From Candidatus Bartonella washoeensis Sb944nv (GTDB lineage: Bacteria > Pseudomonadota > Alphaproteobacteria > Rhizobiales > Rhizobiaceae): a DNA stretch of 64,000 nt. This document shows positions 52,037-62,477 of this stretch, piece by piece. Under the pieces are notes generated by a model. The model searched no databases and had not been told where the DNA came from. It saw nothing but the letters and a program-made list of their open reading frames with translations. The stretch is from assembly GCF_000278135.1 (NCBI RefSeq), contig NZ_JH725022.1:8186-72185 (forward strand). The letters run 5' to 3'. Within the stretch, counting starts at the first letter, position 1. Each line of letters begins with the position of its first letter. Both the position numbers and the translations under genes were made by a program.

Positions 52037-52486
52037 TTAAGAATTGTGTTTTTTTCCATAAAGTTCAAGACGATGATGAATGATGTCATAACCAAGAGAT
52101 TTAGCGATTTCCTCTTGGATTTTTTCAATGATGTCCGATTGAAATTCAATGACTTGTCCTGTATCTACATCAATGAGATGATCATGGTGTTGCCCATCTG
52201 CTTGTTCAAAACGAGATGGTCCACCACTAAAAGTATGGCGGTGAATCGTCCCGTTTCCTTCTAATATTTTCATTGTTCGGTAAACAGTTGACAGCGAAAT
52301 GCTAGAATCTATTTTGTTGGCGCGCTGAAAAATTTCAAATGCGTTTGGATGATCATTTGTATCTGCTAAAATATCAAGAATAATACGCCTTTGGCGCGTT
52401 ACTCTTAAACCCGCAGTGCGTAATTCTTGTTCATAATTTCGCTCTTTATTCATTTGAACTATTTGCTTTTTAGACAAAGGCGCCAT
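52037..52486 (-). CDS. fur: Fur-family transcriptional regulator
   Basis: A 149-residue Fur/Mur-type metalloregulator. The winged-helix DNA-binding part includes L-R-V-T-R-Q-R-R and [10 protein letters not shown]. The metal-sensing part includes H-H-D-H-L-I-D and the late H-H-R-L-E-L-Y-G. The protein has no cysteine at all, so the structural zinc site of E. coli Fur is absent, as in rhizobial Mur. It may therefore sense Fe or Mn. The start is taken at ATG 52486, inside the end of secA (17-base overlap); ATG 52453 is an alternative. Neither has a strong ribosome binding site, suggesting coupling to secA. Confidence 0.88.
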   Translation of the reverse strand: MAPLSKKQIVQMNKERNYEQELRTAGLRVTRQRRIILDILADTNDHPNAFEIFQRANKIDSSISLSTVYRTMKILEGNGTIHRHTFSGGPSRFEQADGQHHDHLIDVDTGQVIEFQSDIIEKIQEEIAKSLGYDIIHHRLELYGKKHNS

Positions 52487-55187
52487 GACAGTGTTTGTAT
52501 TTTTTTTCTGAACCGCAAGGACACCGCTCATTCCGCCCAACTTTTCCCCATGTGGTTAAGTCATTTGGGTTACGATCTTTCGGGTTAACAAACCTATTTT
52601 CTTGTGTCCGTGCCCACAACTGGGGATCATTTTCTTTACCTTGATTGTTCGAGACAGAGTTGTCAGCATCTGTTTGCTCAGGGTGGAGTGGTTCTGTAGG
52701 TTGCTGAATGATCTCGAAACGCATAAGTTTAGAAGTGACATTTCTGCGCAGATTTCTGAGCATGGTCTGAAAGAGTTCAAATGATTCTGTCTTATATTCG
52801 TTGAGTGGATCTCGTTGTGCATAACCACGAAAACCAACAACGGAACGTAGATGGTCTAAATTTACCAAATGTTCACGCCATAACGTGTCAATGGTTTCAA
52901 GTAATATAGCTTTATGAAAGTAAGCCATAATTTCTGGAGAATAACGTTCAGCACGCTCGTTTTCGAGTTTAGTAATAGCATCCGATACGCGTTCTAAAAT
53001 TTGTTCTTCAGCAATTCCATCTTCTTTTGCCCATTCTTCTATTGGAAGCTCAAGATTGAAGAGTTGTTGAATTTCTTCTTGTAAAGCTTTTACATTCCAT
53101 TTTTCAGAATATGTTCCAGCTGGAATGTAGGTTTCTACAAGATCTTCAACCACTTCGTTACGCATTTCAAAAATCATTTCAGTTAGATCTTCTGCGTTCA
53201 TGACCTCCATACGTTGCTCGAAAATAACTTTCCGTTGGTCATTCATAACATCATCGTATTTTAATAAATTTTTACGAATTTCAAAATTTCGTCCTTCAAC
53301 TTTCTTTTGCGCTTTTTCGAGGGCTTTATTAATCCATGGATGGATAATGGCTTCATCTTCCTTCAATCCGAGCTTTTGCAGCACGCTATCCATACGGTTG
53401 GAGCCGAAGATACGCATAAGATCATCTTGAAGGGAGAGAAAGAATTTTGAGCGACCAGGATCACCTTGACGGCCAGAACGACCACGAAGCTGGTTATCAA
53501 TACGACGACTTTCATGACGTTCAGTAGCAATAACATAAAGTCCGCCAGCAGCTAATGCTTTTTCTTTGAGTTTCGTGACATCTTTTTTTATTTCTTCAAT
53601 TTTAACAGTTCGCTCTAGACCTTCAGGCATATCCTGTAATTCTTGTCTAATACGCATCTCGACATTACCGCCAAGTTGTATATCAGTACCGCGACCAGCC
53701 ATATTTGTTGCGATGGTTAATGCCCCAGGAACCCCTGCCTGTGCAATAATATATGCTTCTTGCTCATGATAGCGGGCATTTAGAACTCTAAAATCAGTAA
53801 TACCTTCTTTTCGCAAACGTTCTGCCAGTTGTTCTGACTTTTCAATAGAAGTTGTTCCAACGAGAATAGGTTGTTCTTTTTCATGCGCTTGACGAATATC
53901 ACGCACAATAGCACGATATTTTTCTTCTGCTGTTCGATAAATTTCATCATCTTCATCACGACGCTGTACCGGTAAATTTGTTGGTACTTCGATAACGTCA
54001 AGACCATAAATATTACTGAATTCTTCAGCTTCTGTTGTAGCTGTACCAGTCATACCAGACAATTTTCTATACATACGGAAATAATTTTGAAAAGTGATAG
54101 AAGCTAACGTTTGATTTTCTGGTTGAATAGCAACATGTTCTTTAGCTTCTAGCGCTTGATGAAGTCCTTCAGAGTAACGCCGCCCTGGCATCATACGACC
54201 TGTAAATTCATCAATGATAACAATTTCACCATTGCGCACAATATAATCTTTGTCACGGACGAACAGCTTATGGGCTTTTAGGGCGTTATTGATATGATGG
54301 ACAACAGTAACATTTTCTATATCATAGAGACTTTCACCTTTAAGATGTCCTGCCTTCTCAAGCATTTTCTCAATTTTTTCAGTACCGATCTCAGTAAAAG
54401 TTGTTGTTTTTTGTTTTTCATCTATTTCGTAGTCTTCTGGAGTTAATGTAGGAATAAATGTATCAATAAGGTTGTAGAACTCTGTACGATCTTCTAGAGG
54501 ACCAGAAATAATAAGAGGGGTACGCGCTTCGTCAATGAGAATCGAATCAACTTCATCGACAATTGCATAATGATGTCCACGTTGGACCATTTGACTACGA
54601 TCAAAAGCCATATTATCGCGTAGATAGTCAAAACCCAATTCATTATTTGTTGCATAAGTGATGTCACATGCATAGGCTGTTCGACGGGCATCACTATCAA
54701 GATCATGCAAAATCACCCCCGTTGTCATCCCTAGAAAACCGAAGATTTTTCCCATTGTTTCAGCATCACGACTTGCAAGATAATCGTTTACTGTCACGAC
54801 ATGAACGCCTTTTCCTTCCAATGCATTGAGATAAATTGGCAGAGTGGCCATTAATGTTTTACCTTCACCGGTGCGCATTTCCGCAATGCCGCAATCATGA
54901 AGCACCATTCCACCAATGAGCTGTACATCAAAAGGACGCATATCATAAACACGTTTTGCTGTTTCACGAACAGTTGCAAAAGCTTCTGGTAAAAGCAAAT
55001 CAATGGTCTCACCTTCCATGAGACGTTTACGAAACTCATCGGTTTTTTGGCAGAGTTGTGTATCGCTCAATTTTTGGAACTTTTCTTCCAAAGCATTAAT
55101 TTTTATGACTTTTTGGCGAAGAGCCTTGAGGCGTCGTTCATGAGCTGAACCAAAAAATTTACGTGCAAAAACACCTAAACTGACCAT
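52470..55187 (-). CDS. secA: Preprotein translocase ATPase SecA
   Basis: The motor of the Sec export pathway, 905 residues. Walker A lies in M-R-T-G-E-G-K-T-L, the D-E-V-D box in I-V-D-E-V-D-S-I-L, and helicase motif VI in [11 protein letters not shown]. The C-terminal zinc finger is [13 protein letters not shown], which binds SecB and lipids. Complete and well conserved. Confidence 0.98.
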   Translation of the reverse strand: MVSLGVFARKFFGSAHERRLKALRQKVIKINALEEKFQKLSDTQLCQKTDEFRKRLMEGETIDLLLPEAFATVRETAKRVYDMRPFDVQLIGGMVLHDCGIAEMRTGEGKTLMATLPIYLNALEGKGVHVVTVNDYLASRDAETMGKIFGFLGMTTGVILHDLDSDARRTAYACDITYATNNELGFDYLRDNMAFDRSQMVQRGHHYAIVDEVDSILIDEARTPLIISGPLEDRTEFYNLIDTFIPTLTPEDYEIDEKQKTTTFTEIGTEKIEKMLEKAGHLKGESLYDIENVTVVHHINNALKAHKLFVRDKDYIVRNGEIVIIDEFTGRMMPGRRYSEGLHQALEAKEHVAIQPENQTLASITFQNYFRMYRKLSGMTGTATTEAEEFSNIYGLDVIEVPTNLPVQRRDEDDEIYRTAEEKYRAIVRDIRQAHEKEQPILVGTTSIEKSEQLAERLRKEGITDFRVLNARYHEQEAYIIAQAGVPGALTIATNMAGRGTDIQLGGNVEMRIRQELQDMPEGLERTVKIEEIKKDVTKLKEKALAAGGLYVIATERHESRRIDNQLRGRSGRQGDPGRSKFFLSLQDDLMRIFGSNRMDSVLQKLGLKEDEAIIHPWINKALEKAQKKVEGRNFEIRKNLLKYDDVMNDQRKVIFEQRMEVMNAEDLTEMIFEMRNEVVEDLVETYIPAGTYSEKWNVKALQEEIQQLFNLELPIEEWAKEDGIAEEQILERVSDAITKLENERAERYSPEIMAYFHKAILLETIDTLWREHLVNLDHLRSVVGFRGYAQRDPLNEYKTESFELFQTMLRNLRRNVTSKLMRFEIIQQPTEPLHPEQTDADNSVSNNQGKENDPQLWARTQENRFVNPKDRNPNDLTTWGKVGRNERCPCGSEKKYKHCHGAFV

Positions 55188-55615
55188 CTCTGGCCCTTTC
55201 TTTTATTTGTTGTCACTATTGTTGGGTACTTCATATGTTATCCCCATACTCCACATTCCCTAAGGTATTTATAACCGAACGCAGATGGTATCATTATACT
55301 TGTTGGTACGCAATTTTTCACTTCAATTGTAAAGTAGAGATAAGGGGATAAGCGCACTATGTCAACTTTAGTAATGCTGTTTAGTTGGCATATTACAGAG
55401 TAATTTAGGGTGTAAAATGATATTTTCTATATGATCATTTTTTTAGCCTTTTTTCAGCATCATGAGGTGGGGGAGGACAAATTAACATGTAAGGAAAAGT
55501 TTGTGTTTTTTTTTAAACAAAATTATTAGTTTATTTATCTCTGTTTAGAGTTTAAAATGTTATGATAAGGAAAATTGCGATCTTGGGCATGCGTTTATTT
55601 TTAAGGAGTATATTT
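55188..55615. other. Divergent spacer between secA and the PpiC gene
   Basis: About 430 AT-rich bases with two promoters expected. I see no gene or operator. Confidence 0.45.
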
Positions 55616-56569
55616 ATGAAATTCAACTTTATCACGCTGTTTTTGACATCAACTTTATTGGTGAGCACGAGTTTAGGAGCAGTGGCTGAAGAAAGCAAGA
55701 AGTCTGCGTCAGATGATTTAAAGACTTTGGAAAAAACTTCTGAAAAAACAGTTGCTCCTTCTCATATTATGGCAGTTATTGATGGCAAGAATGTTACAGC
55801 AGGGCAATTGGATGAGTTAGCGCTCGAAATAAATCCTAATTTAGCGCGTTTTCCTGATGAACAACGTCGTATAACAGTCTTAAAAGCTTACTTGGATATG
55901 CAAATACTTGCTAAAGCAGCTATTCAGAAGGGTATTGATAAGACTGAAGCTTACAATAAACGTATGGCAGTTATGCGTGACAATGTTCTTCAGCAGCTTT
56001 ATTTTAAACAGATGGTTGTTGATCAGATTACGGACAGTGATTTGGAAACACTTTACAATAAGGAAGTTGCTGCTTTACCCAAAGAGGATGAGATTAAAGC
56101 ACGCCATATTTTGGTCAAAACAAGAAAAGAGGCAGAAGCTGTCATTAAGCGTTTAAATAAAGGGGAAAGTTTTGAAGAGGTTGCAAAAAAGAATTCAACA
56201 GATGGTTCAGCTGCTGTTGGAGGCGATCTTGGTTATTTTAGTCATGGTCAAATGGTCAAACCTTTTGAAGATGCTGCCTTTGGTTTGAAAGTTGGCGAAT
56301 ACACAAAAAAACCCATTGAAAGCCCTTTTGGTTGGCATGTTATTAAGGTAGAAGATCGCCGTTTAAAGCAACCTCCTGTATTTGATGATGTTAAAGAGAT
56401 GTTGCGTACACAGTTGATAAAAGAGCGCTACCAAAAATTGATTGCTGAGTTGCGTAGCAAGATAGATGTGAAATATCCTGATCCTAATGTTGTGAAACTG
56501 ATGCAATCGCTTAATCAAAATGAGACGCCACTTCCGGATGAGACATCTGATGAAGAAGAAACGGAATAA
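55616..56569 (+). CDS. Periplasmic parvulin-type peptidyl-prolyl isomerase
   Basis: A 317-residue exported foldase. Signal peptide 1-24 (cleavage near L-G-A-V-A), an N-terminal SurA-like helical part, then a PpiC/rotamase domain (about 155-250). The latter carries K-A-R-H-I-L-V, G-G-D-L-G-Y-F and S-P-F-G-W-H-V-I. The acidic tail ends in D-E-E-E-T-E. ATG 55616 is chosen because AAGGAG lies seven bases upstream; an in-frame ATG at 55562 would add 18 residues. It probably assists outer-membrane protein folding, and lies before argJ as in rhizobia. Confidence 0.92.
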   Translation: MKFNFITLFLTSTLLVSTSLGAVAEESKKSASDDLKTLEKTSEKTVAPSHIMAVIDGKNVTAGQLDELALEINPNLARFPDEQRRITVLKAYLDMQILAKAAIQKGIDKTEAYNKRMAVMRDNVLQQLYFKQMVVDQITDSDLETLYNKEVAALPKEDEIKARHILVKTRKEAEAVIKRLNKGESFEEVAKKNSTDGSAAVGGDLGYFSHGQMVKPFEDAAFGLKVGEYTKKPIESPFGWHVIKVEDRRLKQPPVFDDVKEMLRTQLIKERYQKLIAELRSKIDVKYPDPNVVKLMQSLNQNETPLPDETSDEEETE

Positions 56570-56600
56570 TACCTTTTGATAATTATGAAAGCCTTTGTCA

Positions 56601-56650
56601 AGCTAGGCTATTTGATAGATTTGTTTTGTTCAAAAAGCCTAGCTGTCTTT
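56601..56650 (+). terminator. Possible terminator after the PpiC gene
   Basis: A nine-base perfect stem (AGCTAGGCT 56601-56609, AGCCTAGCT 56636-56644) with a 26-base loop is followed by GTCTTTTG. The long loop and short T run make it moderate. Confidence 0.5.
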
Positions 56651-56706
56651 TGCTAAAGGACATTTATCTGTAATCATTTCATCTGTTTTTTTATGAGAAG
56701 CGTTCT

Positions 56707-57945
56707 GTGGTTTTTAAAATATCTCCTTTATCTCCTAGAAATATACAGGAGCTTCCGCCATTATCTGGTGTGCGGATAGCAACAGCTGAAGCTGGGATTA
56801 AATATAAAGGTCGTACGGACCTTCTTTTCATCTTATTCGATGAGCCAGCCAGTGTGGCAGGTGTTTTTACGCGCTCACAATGCCCATCTGCTCCTGTGGA
56901 TCATTGTCGCGCATCACTTCCCCATGGAGTTGCTCGGGGTGTTGTTGTTAATTCTGGGAATGCAAATGCTTTTACGGGACGCAAAGGAAAACAAACAACA
57001 GATTCAATAGCGCGTGCTGCAGCGAGCGCTTTAAAGGTTAAAGAAAATGAAATTTTTATAGCTTCTACGGGTGTTATTGGTGAGCCGATGGATGCTGCCT
57101 GCGTTGTAAATCTTTTACCAAATATGGCGGCGACAGCAGAAGAAGGAAACTGGTTGGAGGCTGCAAAAGCCATTATGACAACTGATACATTTCCAAAACT
57201 TTCTACGCGCAGATTTGATTGTGGGGGAGAGACTGTCACCATTAACGGGATTGCAAAAGGTGCCGGTATGATTGCACCAGATATGGCGACGACGCTCTCC
57301 TTTGTTGTAAGTGATGCAGATATTTCTTCGGATATACTTCAATCCATGTTATCAGAGGCAGTTCAGGGATCTTTCAATTCGATCACTGTCGATAGTGATA
57401 CCTCAACATCAGATACATTGATGATGTTTGCCACAGGAAAAGTAAAGGGGAATTTTCTGCCTCTCATGAGTAAATCTGATCCACGTTATGAGGTATTCGC
57501 AAAGCAATTGAGTGGGCTTTTGCGTGAGCTTGCATTACAAGTTGTTTGTGATGGCGAAGGTGCTCGTCATTTAATTGAAGTTAATGTAACTGGTGCCACA
57601 ACAGATAGTGCTGCTAAGACTGTTGCTCTATCAATTGCAAATTCACCACTTGTAAAAACAGCCATTGCCGGTGAAGATGCCAATTGGGGACGGGTGGTTA
57701 TGGCAGTGGGTAAGGCAGGTGTTGAAGTAGATCGTGATCTGTTGACGATTTGGTTTGGAGAACATCGTTTGGCGATCAATGGTGAACGAGATCCTGAGTA
57801 TCGTGAGGAGACAATCGGCACTTATATGCAAGGTAAACACATCACAATACGTGTTGATATCGGATTGGGTGTTGGTAAAGCGACAGTTTGGTCTTGCGAT
57901 TTAACGCAGGAGTACGTTATGATCAATGGCGATTATAGAAGTTAA
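56707..57945 (+). CDS. argJ: Glutamate N-acetyltransferase / amino-acid acetyltransferase
   Basis: A bifunctional enzyme of arginine synthesis that recycles the acetyl group from acetylornithine. 412 residues. The self-cleavage site and N-terminal nucleophile Thr lie in [10 protein letters not shown], preceded by K-G-A-G-M-I. D-G-E-G-A and N-W-G-R are active-site loops. The start is GTG 56707 with GAGAAG six bases upstream. Confidence 0.96.
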   Translation: MVFKISPLSPRNIQELPPLSGVRIATAEAGIKYKGRTDLLFILFDEPASVAGVFTRSQCPSAPVDHCRASLPHGVARGVVVNSGNANAFTGRKGKQTTDSIARAAASALKVKENEIFIASTGVIGEPMDAACVVNLLPNMAATAEEGNWLEAAKAIMTTDTFPKLSTRRFDCGGETVTINGIAKGAGMIAPDMATTLSFVVSDADISSDILQSMLSEAVQGSFNSITVDSDTSTSDTLMMFATGKVKGNFLPLMSKSDPRYEVFAKQLSGLLRELALQVVCDGEGARHLIEVNVTGATTDSAAKTVALSIANSPLVKTAIAGEDANWGRVVMAVGKAGVEVDRDLLTIWFGEHRLAINGERDPEYREETIGTYMQGKHITIRVDIGLGVGKATVWSCDLTQEYVMINGDYRS

Positions 57946-58071
57946 CTGATACACTATAAATTTGATATCGGATATCTTTATATCTTTCGAAGAGGACTAG
58001 GTATTTGAACTCTTTCGTCTTGGAATAGGGGTTTATGATAGAAGAAACAGTTATCTCTGTTGGAGAGCAAT

Positions 58072-58485
58072 ATGCCTATAAAAAGTTCGCTTCTTCTTGT
58101 CGTTGCATGCGCATTGTTGGATCAAGCTAATCGTGTTTTGCTTGCAGAACGTCCTCAGGGAAAATCATTGGCTGGTTTATGGGAGTTTCCTGGTGGTAAG
58201 ATTGAGCAAGGTGAAACTCCAGAAGCATCGTTGATTCGGGAATTAGAGGAAGAGCTTGGTATACATGTTCAGGCAGATAATTTATTACCTTTAACATTTG
58301 CGAGTTATGGCTACGAAACATTTCATCTCTTAATGCCATTGTATCTTTGTTACCATTATAAAGGTGTTGTGCAAGGACGAGAAGGGCAAAATTTAAAATG
58401 GATTTTTATTGGCGATCTTGATAAATATCCTATGCCTGATGCTGATAAGCCATTGGTTAAAGTATTGAAAAATTTCCTTCTTTAA
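58072..58485 (+). CDS. mutT: MutT-type 8-oxo-dGTP diphosphatase
   Basis: A Nudix hydrolase of 137 residues that removes oxidised dGTP from the nucleotide pool. The box starts at G-G-K-I-E-Q-G-E and ends in R-E-L-E-E-E-L-G-I, all consensus positions present. W-E-F-P-G-G-K fits MutT. ATG 58072, six bases after GGAG, is the start. It follows argJ by 126 bases. Confidence 0.92.
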   Translation: MPIKSSLLLVVACALLDQANRVLLAERPQGKSLAGLWEFPGGKIEQGETPEASLIRELEEELGIHVQADNLLPLTFASYGYETFHLLMPLYLCYHYKGVVQGREGQNLKWIFIGDLDKYPMPDADKPLVKVLKNFLL

Positions 58486-58496
58486 TGTGTTAGGAA

Positions 58497-58781
58497 TAGA
58501 GATTACGCATTGCCTCGCGCTTTTGTTTATCACGTTTTTTAATGGAGTCATGTCCTTCAGAAAAAACAGAAGGCCATGGTGTTGCACGTTCATGCACTTA
58601 TTTTAAAGAGACATCTCTTAATATCTTTAAGCCTATCTCATAACGGCGCTCGTGAATGATATTAAAAACTATTATGCATCACTATCTTTATGCTTATAAA
58701 GGTGCAAGCCGCCGCCATTATCCTATTTTCCAGCTTTCAATGTTAGAAAGTTTTTGCATTAAGACGGTTCGTTAGAGGCAT
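58497..58781 (-). pseudogene. Remnant of an unknown gene family, copy 1
   Basis: On the minus strand an ATG at 58781, preceded by AAAGGA, starts M-P-L-T-N-R-L-N-A-K and stops soon after. About 180 bases later, in another frame, a coherent tail reads S-V-F-S-E-G-H-D-S-I-K-K-R and then Q-K-R-E-A-M-R-N-L-Y-S before a stop. Copy 2 on the plus strand shows the same start and the same D-S-I-K-K-R tail, which argues that both derive from one gene. The family is not recognised. Confidence 0.4.
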
Positions 58782-58966
58782 TTTATTCCTTTTTTTAAGT
58801 GTTTTTACCCACACGCCAGCTTCGCTTGTGGCATGCAAGAAAGTGATTTTAATTGATTCAATATAACAGATTTGAAATGAAAGAATCCTACGGTATTAGG
58901 GTCTCTCACTCAATATGCAAAACGATAAATTATCATTATAAATCAAAGATTTATTCACAAGAGGAA

Positions 58967-59614
58967 ATGCCGCTTACAAATAAAAGCAGTCTGTTTCATG
59001 AGACATTGATGATAGGTGAGATTTCAGAAGATTCTTTTGAAGGAAGGATTTTGCAGTTTTTATTGAAGATTTTTCTTTTTTACATGACCCACTTCTGAAG
59101 CGTTACCATGATATACTTCTATGACAACCTATTGATCGATAATGTAAATTATTATTACACATATTAAATCAACATCTCTTGATAAGATCATATTTCATTG
59201 TTTAATGACAGGTCTATAAGAGGGCGTGTGACTTTAAAAGTATTTTTAGAATGGATGAAACATACGACCAATAAACTGTTTAAATATAAGAGTAAATGCA
59301 ACACTAACGGTAGGCTGAATATGATGAGGCTGTTATATGGCTTCACAAACATAATAAAGATTGTGGTCCTTAGCGCATTTTGCGTTATATATTTATAGAG
59401 GATAGCGCTGAGAGATGAAATTAGGAGAAAGTAAAGCTATCTAAGTAAGTACGCGACTGAGCAATACAATGGTATGAGGATATTTTCATGAAGATCTAGA
59501 TTCCATAAAAAAACGTAAGACACTGCATAATCTCTATTATTTAAAAAATATTGTGCTTAGTACTTTTGAAAGCTATGGAGTTGAACGAAACAGAAATGGT
59601 GAAGCTGAACAGTA
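58967..59614 (+). pseudogene. Remnant of the same unknown gene family, copy 2
   Basis: ATG 58967 follows AGAGGAA and reads M-P-L-T-N-K-S-S-L-F-H. The frame closes at 59096. Much later (about 59490-59614) a coherent segment reads F-H-E-D-L-D-S-I-K-K-R-K, then N-L-Y-Y-L-K-N-I-V-L-S-T-F, and ends E-A-E-Q. The DNA at 59395-59545 can be aligned by eye with the reverse complement of 58497-58680. The gene is broken by stops and small indels. The 3' portion lies between the arms of the 32-base inverted repeat. Confidence 0.4.
59174..59205 (+). repeat. Inverted repeat, left arm (32 bp, exact)
   Basis: This 32-base stretch begins ATCTCTTGATAAG and ends CATTGTTTAA. Its exact reverse complement is at 59716-59747. 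Looser similarity continues about 30 bases outward on both sides. Confidence 0.92.
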
Positions 59615-59715
59615 ATTTTTACTGTATGATTTCATCTTCTTTCAAAATAAAGACGCTGTAATTCTTTTCCTGACCTGTTATTGAAGAGTTTTTTCTGTTT
59701 CAGAGTAAGAGTATC

Positions 59716-59747
59716 TTAAACAATGAAATATGATCTTATCAAGAGAT
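59716..59747 (-). repeat. Inverted repeat, right arm (32 bp, exact)
   Basis: Exact reverse complement of 59174-59205, checked base by base; the two arms enclose 510 bases. Confidence 0.92.
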
Positions 59748-60071
59748 TTAATTCAGTATGCGTGTTAATAATTTATTGTTGTGAATTAATATGTTGTGTT
59801 TAATATGCAGTATTTTAATAAAAGCCATTCAGAAAATCAGTTCACTGGTTTTTCCAATATCCCCAAAATGCGTGAATGTTGAATATAAGGTTTGAGAAAA
59901 GACCAAGTGATTAAGCCTATTCAACATAAATAATTTTGTGAAGGTACTTTTCTTTCATATGAGATCAGAAATTAGTCACAACTTACCCCGTTATAAAAAT
60001 TCAAAGCGGACTCATGGAAAAACGTAATACCGTAGTTACTTGTCTCTTATGCTTAATATCAAAAGCACGTA

Positions 60072-60938
60072 CTATATTCCTAGTGTTGGACGGCGTTTTT
60101 CTATAGGATATCGTTGATATTTTTGAGCAATACGTGTAATTGCTTTTTCCAGTGGTTCGACCATAACATCCATAGAGAAACCATTTGAATGAATGATATT
60201 TTCATGATCAACCATAATAGCGGCATGACCCTTCCAGAAAATCAAATCACCTCGTTGAAGTTTATCATTTTCTGAGAGTTGATTTCCTATAGTTTTTTGT
60301 TGCATGTCAGTATCACGTAAAACCACATGACCAGCCATTATCATAGAAAGCTGGATCAGTCCTGAGCAATCAATTCCAAAACCACTGGTTCCACCCCAAA
60401 GGTAAGGTGTATGCATCAACATTTCAGCAACTGTAACATAATCTTTATAAACTTTGCCAATCGGACTGAGATGATTGCTAATGATTGCTTTCCCGCTTTC
60501 AAGTATAGAATAATTGGTTTCACGGACTTCAATTTCATCAACAACGCTTACCTTACTTCCTATGGATAAAGCATATTCTACTGGTCCACGCAAGTCAGCT
60601 TGGAAATATTGAAAAGTACGTGGGGCTGAAACAACATGTGTTTGTTTTACGGTTGATGTACAAAGCGCTTTTGTATCAATATAGCCAACATAACCATCTT
60701 TGAGAGATTGTCCCCACGACATAACTTCCCCGTATTCAAAGATGCGAAGTTCTTCTCCCAATAAACACTCTGTCTGCATTTCACTTTTTTTACTATTTTC
60801 TTTAAAAAGTCCAGCAACAGGTACATTAACGCGTCTTATTTCACCTTGCACAAAACGCTGAGCTGTAACTTCTTTTTCAAGACGTTTGTCTGCTAGATCA
60901 TCTCTGAATGCATTTAACCTAGGATCTTTAGAGAACAT
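60072..60938 (-). CDS. NlpC/P60 family peptidase with SH3-like domains
   Basis: A 288-residue cell-wall endopeptidase. The N-terminal ~150 residues contain two SH3b-like segments (G-Y-V-G-Y-I in the first). The C-terminal NlpC/P60 domain has the catalytic Cys in G-I-D-C-S-G-L, the His in K-G-H-A-A-I-M and the third polar residue in I-I-H-S-N. No signal peptide is visible; related rhizobial proteins also lack one and may act in murein recycling in the cytoplasm. It follows the leucyl aminopeptidase gene by about 150 bases on the same strand. Confidence 0.9.
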   Translation of the reverse strand: MFSKDPRLNAFRDDLADKRLEKEVTAQRFVQGEIRRVNVPVAGLFKENSKKSEMQTECLLGEELRIFEYGEVMSWGQSLKDGYVGYIDTKALCTSTVKQTHVVSAPRTFQYFQADLRGPVEYALSIGSKVSVVDEIEVRETNYSILESGKAIISNHLSPIGKVYKDYVTVAEMLMHTPYLWGGTSGFGIDCSGLIQLSMIMAGHVVLRDTDMQQKTIGNQLSENDKLQRGDLIFWKGHAAIMVDHENIIHSNGFSMDVMVEPLEKAITRIAQKYQRYPIEKRRPTLGI

Positions 60939-61090
60939 TTTTTACCTTTTATTTTTTACCTTTAAATGGGCTCGCGCTAACCACTATTGGTAGGATTTTT
61001 ATACCCAAAATAAATTACAAAACACAATTAAAGGTGAAGAACAATCGCCCTTCAATTTCCATAATTATCTATTTATATGTTTATTTTGTG

Positions 61091-62464
61091 TCAAACTTCA
61101 TTTTTAAAAAGGTTATAAAGAGCACGAATAGCTTGTGCAGAACCGCCAACAGGGTAGCCTGGTTTTTCTTTTGGAATCCATCCATAAAGGTCAAAATGTG
61201 CAAAATGTTTGGCTTTTTCAACAAAAAAGTTAAGAAATAAAGCAGCGGTTATGGAGCCAGCATAGTTATTTCCACTTATATTGTTAAGGTCAGCAACTGG
61301 TGACGATAACATTTCCTGATAGGGTTTCCAAAGTGGCATTTGCCAAAGAGGATCAGAAACAGACTGAGCAGATTGAGAAATTTGTTGCGCCCATATTGAA
61401 TCATTACAATAAAATGCAGGAAGATCTGGTCCTAATGCTATACGTGCTGCTCCTGTTAAAGTCGCCATGCAAAGCATGAATTGCGGACTTTCTTCATCAC
61501 CATAGGTGAGTGCATCGGCAAGGATAAGTCGACCTTCAGCATCTGTATTGCCAATTTCAACACTTAAACCTTTACGACTTTGGAGAATATCGCCTGGTCG
61601 GTAAGCGTTGGCAGAAATTGCATTTTCAACGGCTGGAATCAAAACACGCAGACGGAAGGGTAATTTAGCATCCATGATAAGTTTAGCCAGCCCCAACACA
61701 TGAGCTCCTCCTCCCATGTCTTTCTTCATAAGCGACATGTTATTGGCTGATTTAATATCAAGACCTCCAGTATCAAAGGTTACACCTTTACCTACCAATG
61801 TTATTTTAGGGTGGTTTTCTTGTCCCCAGTGTAATTCAATCAGTCGTGGTGCAGTGCTACCGGCGCGTCCCACGGCATGAATCATCGGAAAATTATGTGT
61901 TAAGAGTTCATCTCCATGAATAGTTTCAACATGAGCACTATAGGTTTCTCCCAGTTGACGGGCTTCTTTCTCGAGAGTATCAGGATTCATATCATTAGCT
62001 GGAATATTGATGAGATCACGGACAAAAAAGACAGTTTCATAAAGACGTTGAAGCTCATCGAGATCAACCGTGTCGTTGACATGAATTGAAAGTGATTTGA
62101 GGGAAGAATTTTTACGATAACGGTTGAACTGATAGCTTCCGAATGCCAACCCAAGATAGATATTAATTTCATGGGAGGCTGCTCCTTCTAAATGCCACTG
62201 ACCAGCGGGGAGATTTTTAGCAAGAATCCCTGTAATAAAAGGCTCCTCACCATTGCCAAGTCCAAATAAAACTTTTTTTAAATGCCCTGTTTCATGAGGA
62301 ACGAAGAGTATTTGTCCCGCTTTGCCAGTGAAGTCATTCACCTTTATCCATGCTCTTGTTGACGCATCAAGTGATAAATCCGCAAGATTTTTGGGGGTTA
62401 CCAAGAAGACGGGACAACTATTATTGACACGTTTTGATGTAAAATGAATGGAATGTATATGCAT
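61091..62464 (-). CDS. Leucyl aminopeptidase (M17)
   Basis: A cytoplasmic dimetal aminopeptidase, about 457 residues. The catalytic stretches are G-K-G-V-T-F-D-T-G-G, K-K-D-M-G-G-G-A and N-T-D-A-E-G-R-L-I-L-A-D-A-L. ATG 62464, 13 bases after the coaA stop with AAGGA upstream, is preferred over an in-frame start at 62506 inside coaA. Order coaA, aminopeptidase, NlpC/P60 on one strand suggests an operon whose last two products both cut peptides. Confidence 0.93.
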   Translation of the reverse strand: MHIHSIHFTSKRVNNSCPVFLVTPKNLADLSLDASTRAWIKVNDFTGKAGQILFVPHETGHLKKVLFGLGNGEEPFITGILAKNLPAGQWHLEGAASHEINIYLGLAFGSYQFNRYRKNSSLKSLSIHVNDTVDLDELQRLYETVFFVRDLINIPANDMNPDTLEKEARQLGETYSAHVETIHGDELLTHNFPMIHAVGRAGSTAPRLIELHWGQENHPKITLVGKGVTFDTGGLDIKSANNMSLMKKDMGGGAHVLGLAKLIMDAKLPFRLRVLIPAVENAISANAYRPGDILQSRKGLSVEIGNTDAEGRLILADALTYGDEESPQFMLCMATLTGAARIALGPDLPAFYCNDSIWAQQISQSAQSVSDPLWQMPLWKPYQEMLSSPVADLNNISGNNYAGSITAALFLNFFVEKAKHFAHFDLYGWIPKEKPGYPVGGSAQAIRALYNLFKNEV

Positions 62465-62477
62465 ATTTAAAGAATCC

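Larger units (their letters stand above)
58486..60071. other. Gene-poor decaying stretch
   Basis: Nearly 1.6 kb without an intact gene between mutT and the NlpC/P60 gene. It holds two remnants of one unknown gene family in opposite orientation and a 32-base inverted repeat, listed separately. From 59750 to 60071 I see nothing else. Confidence 0.7.
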
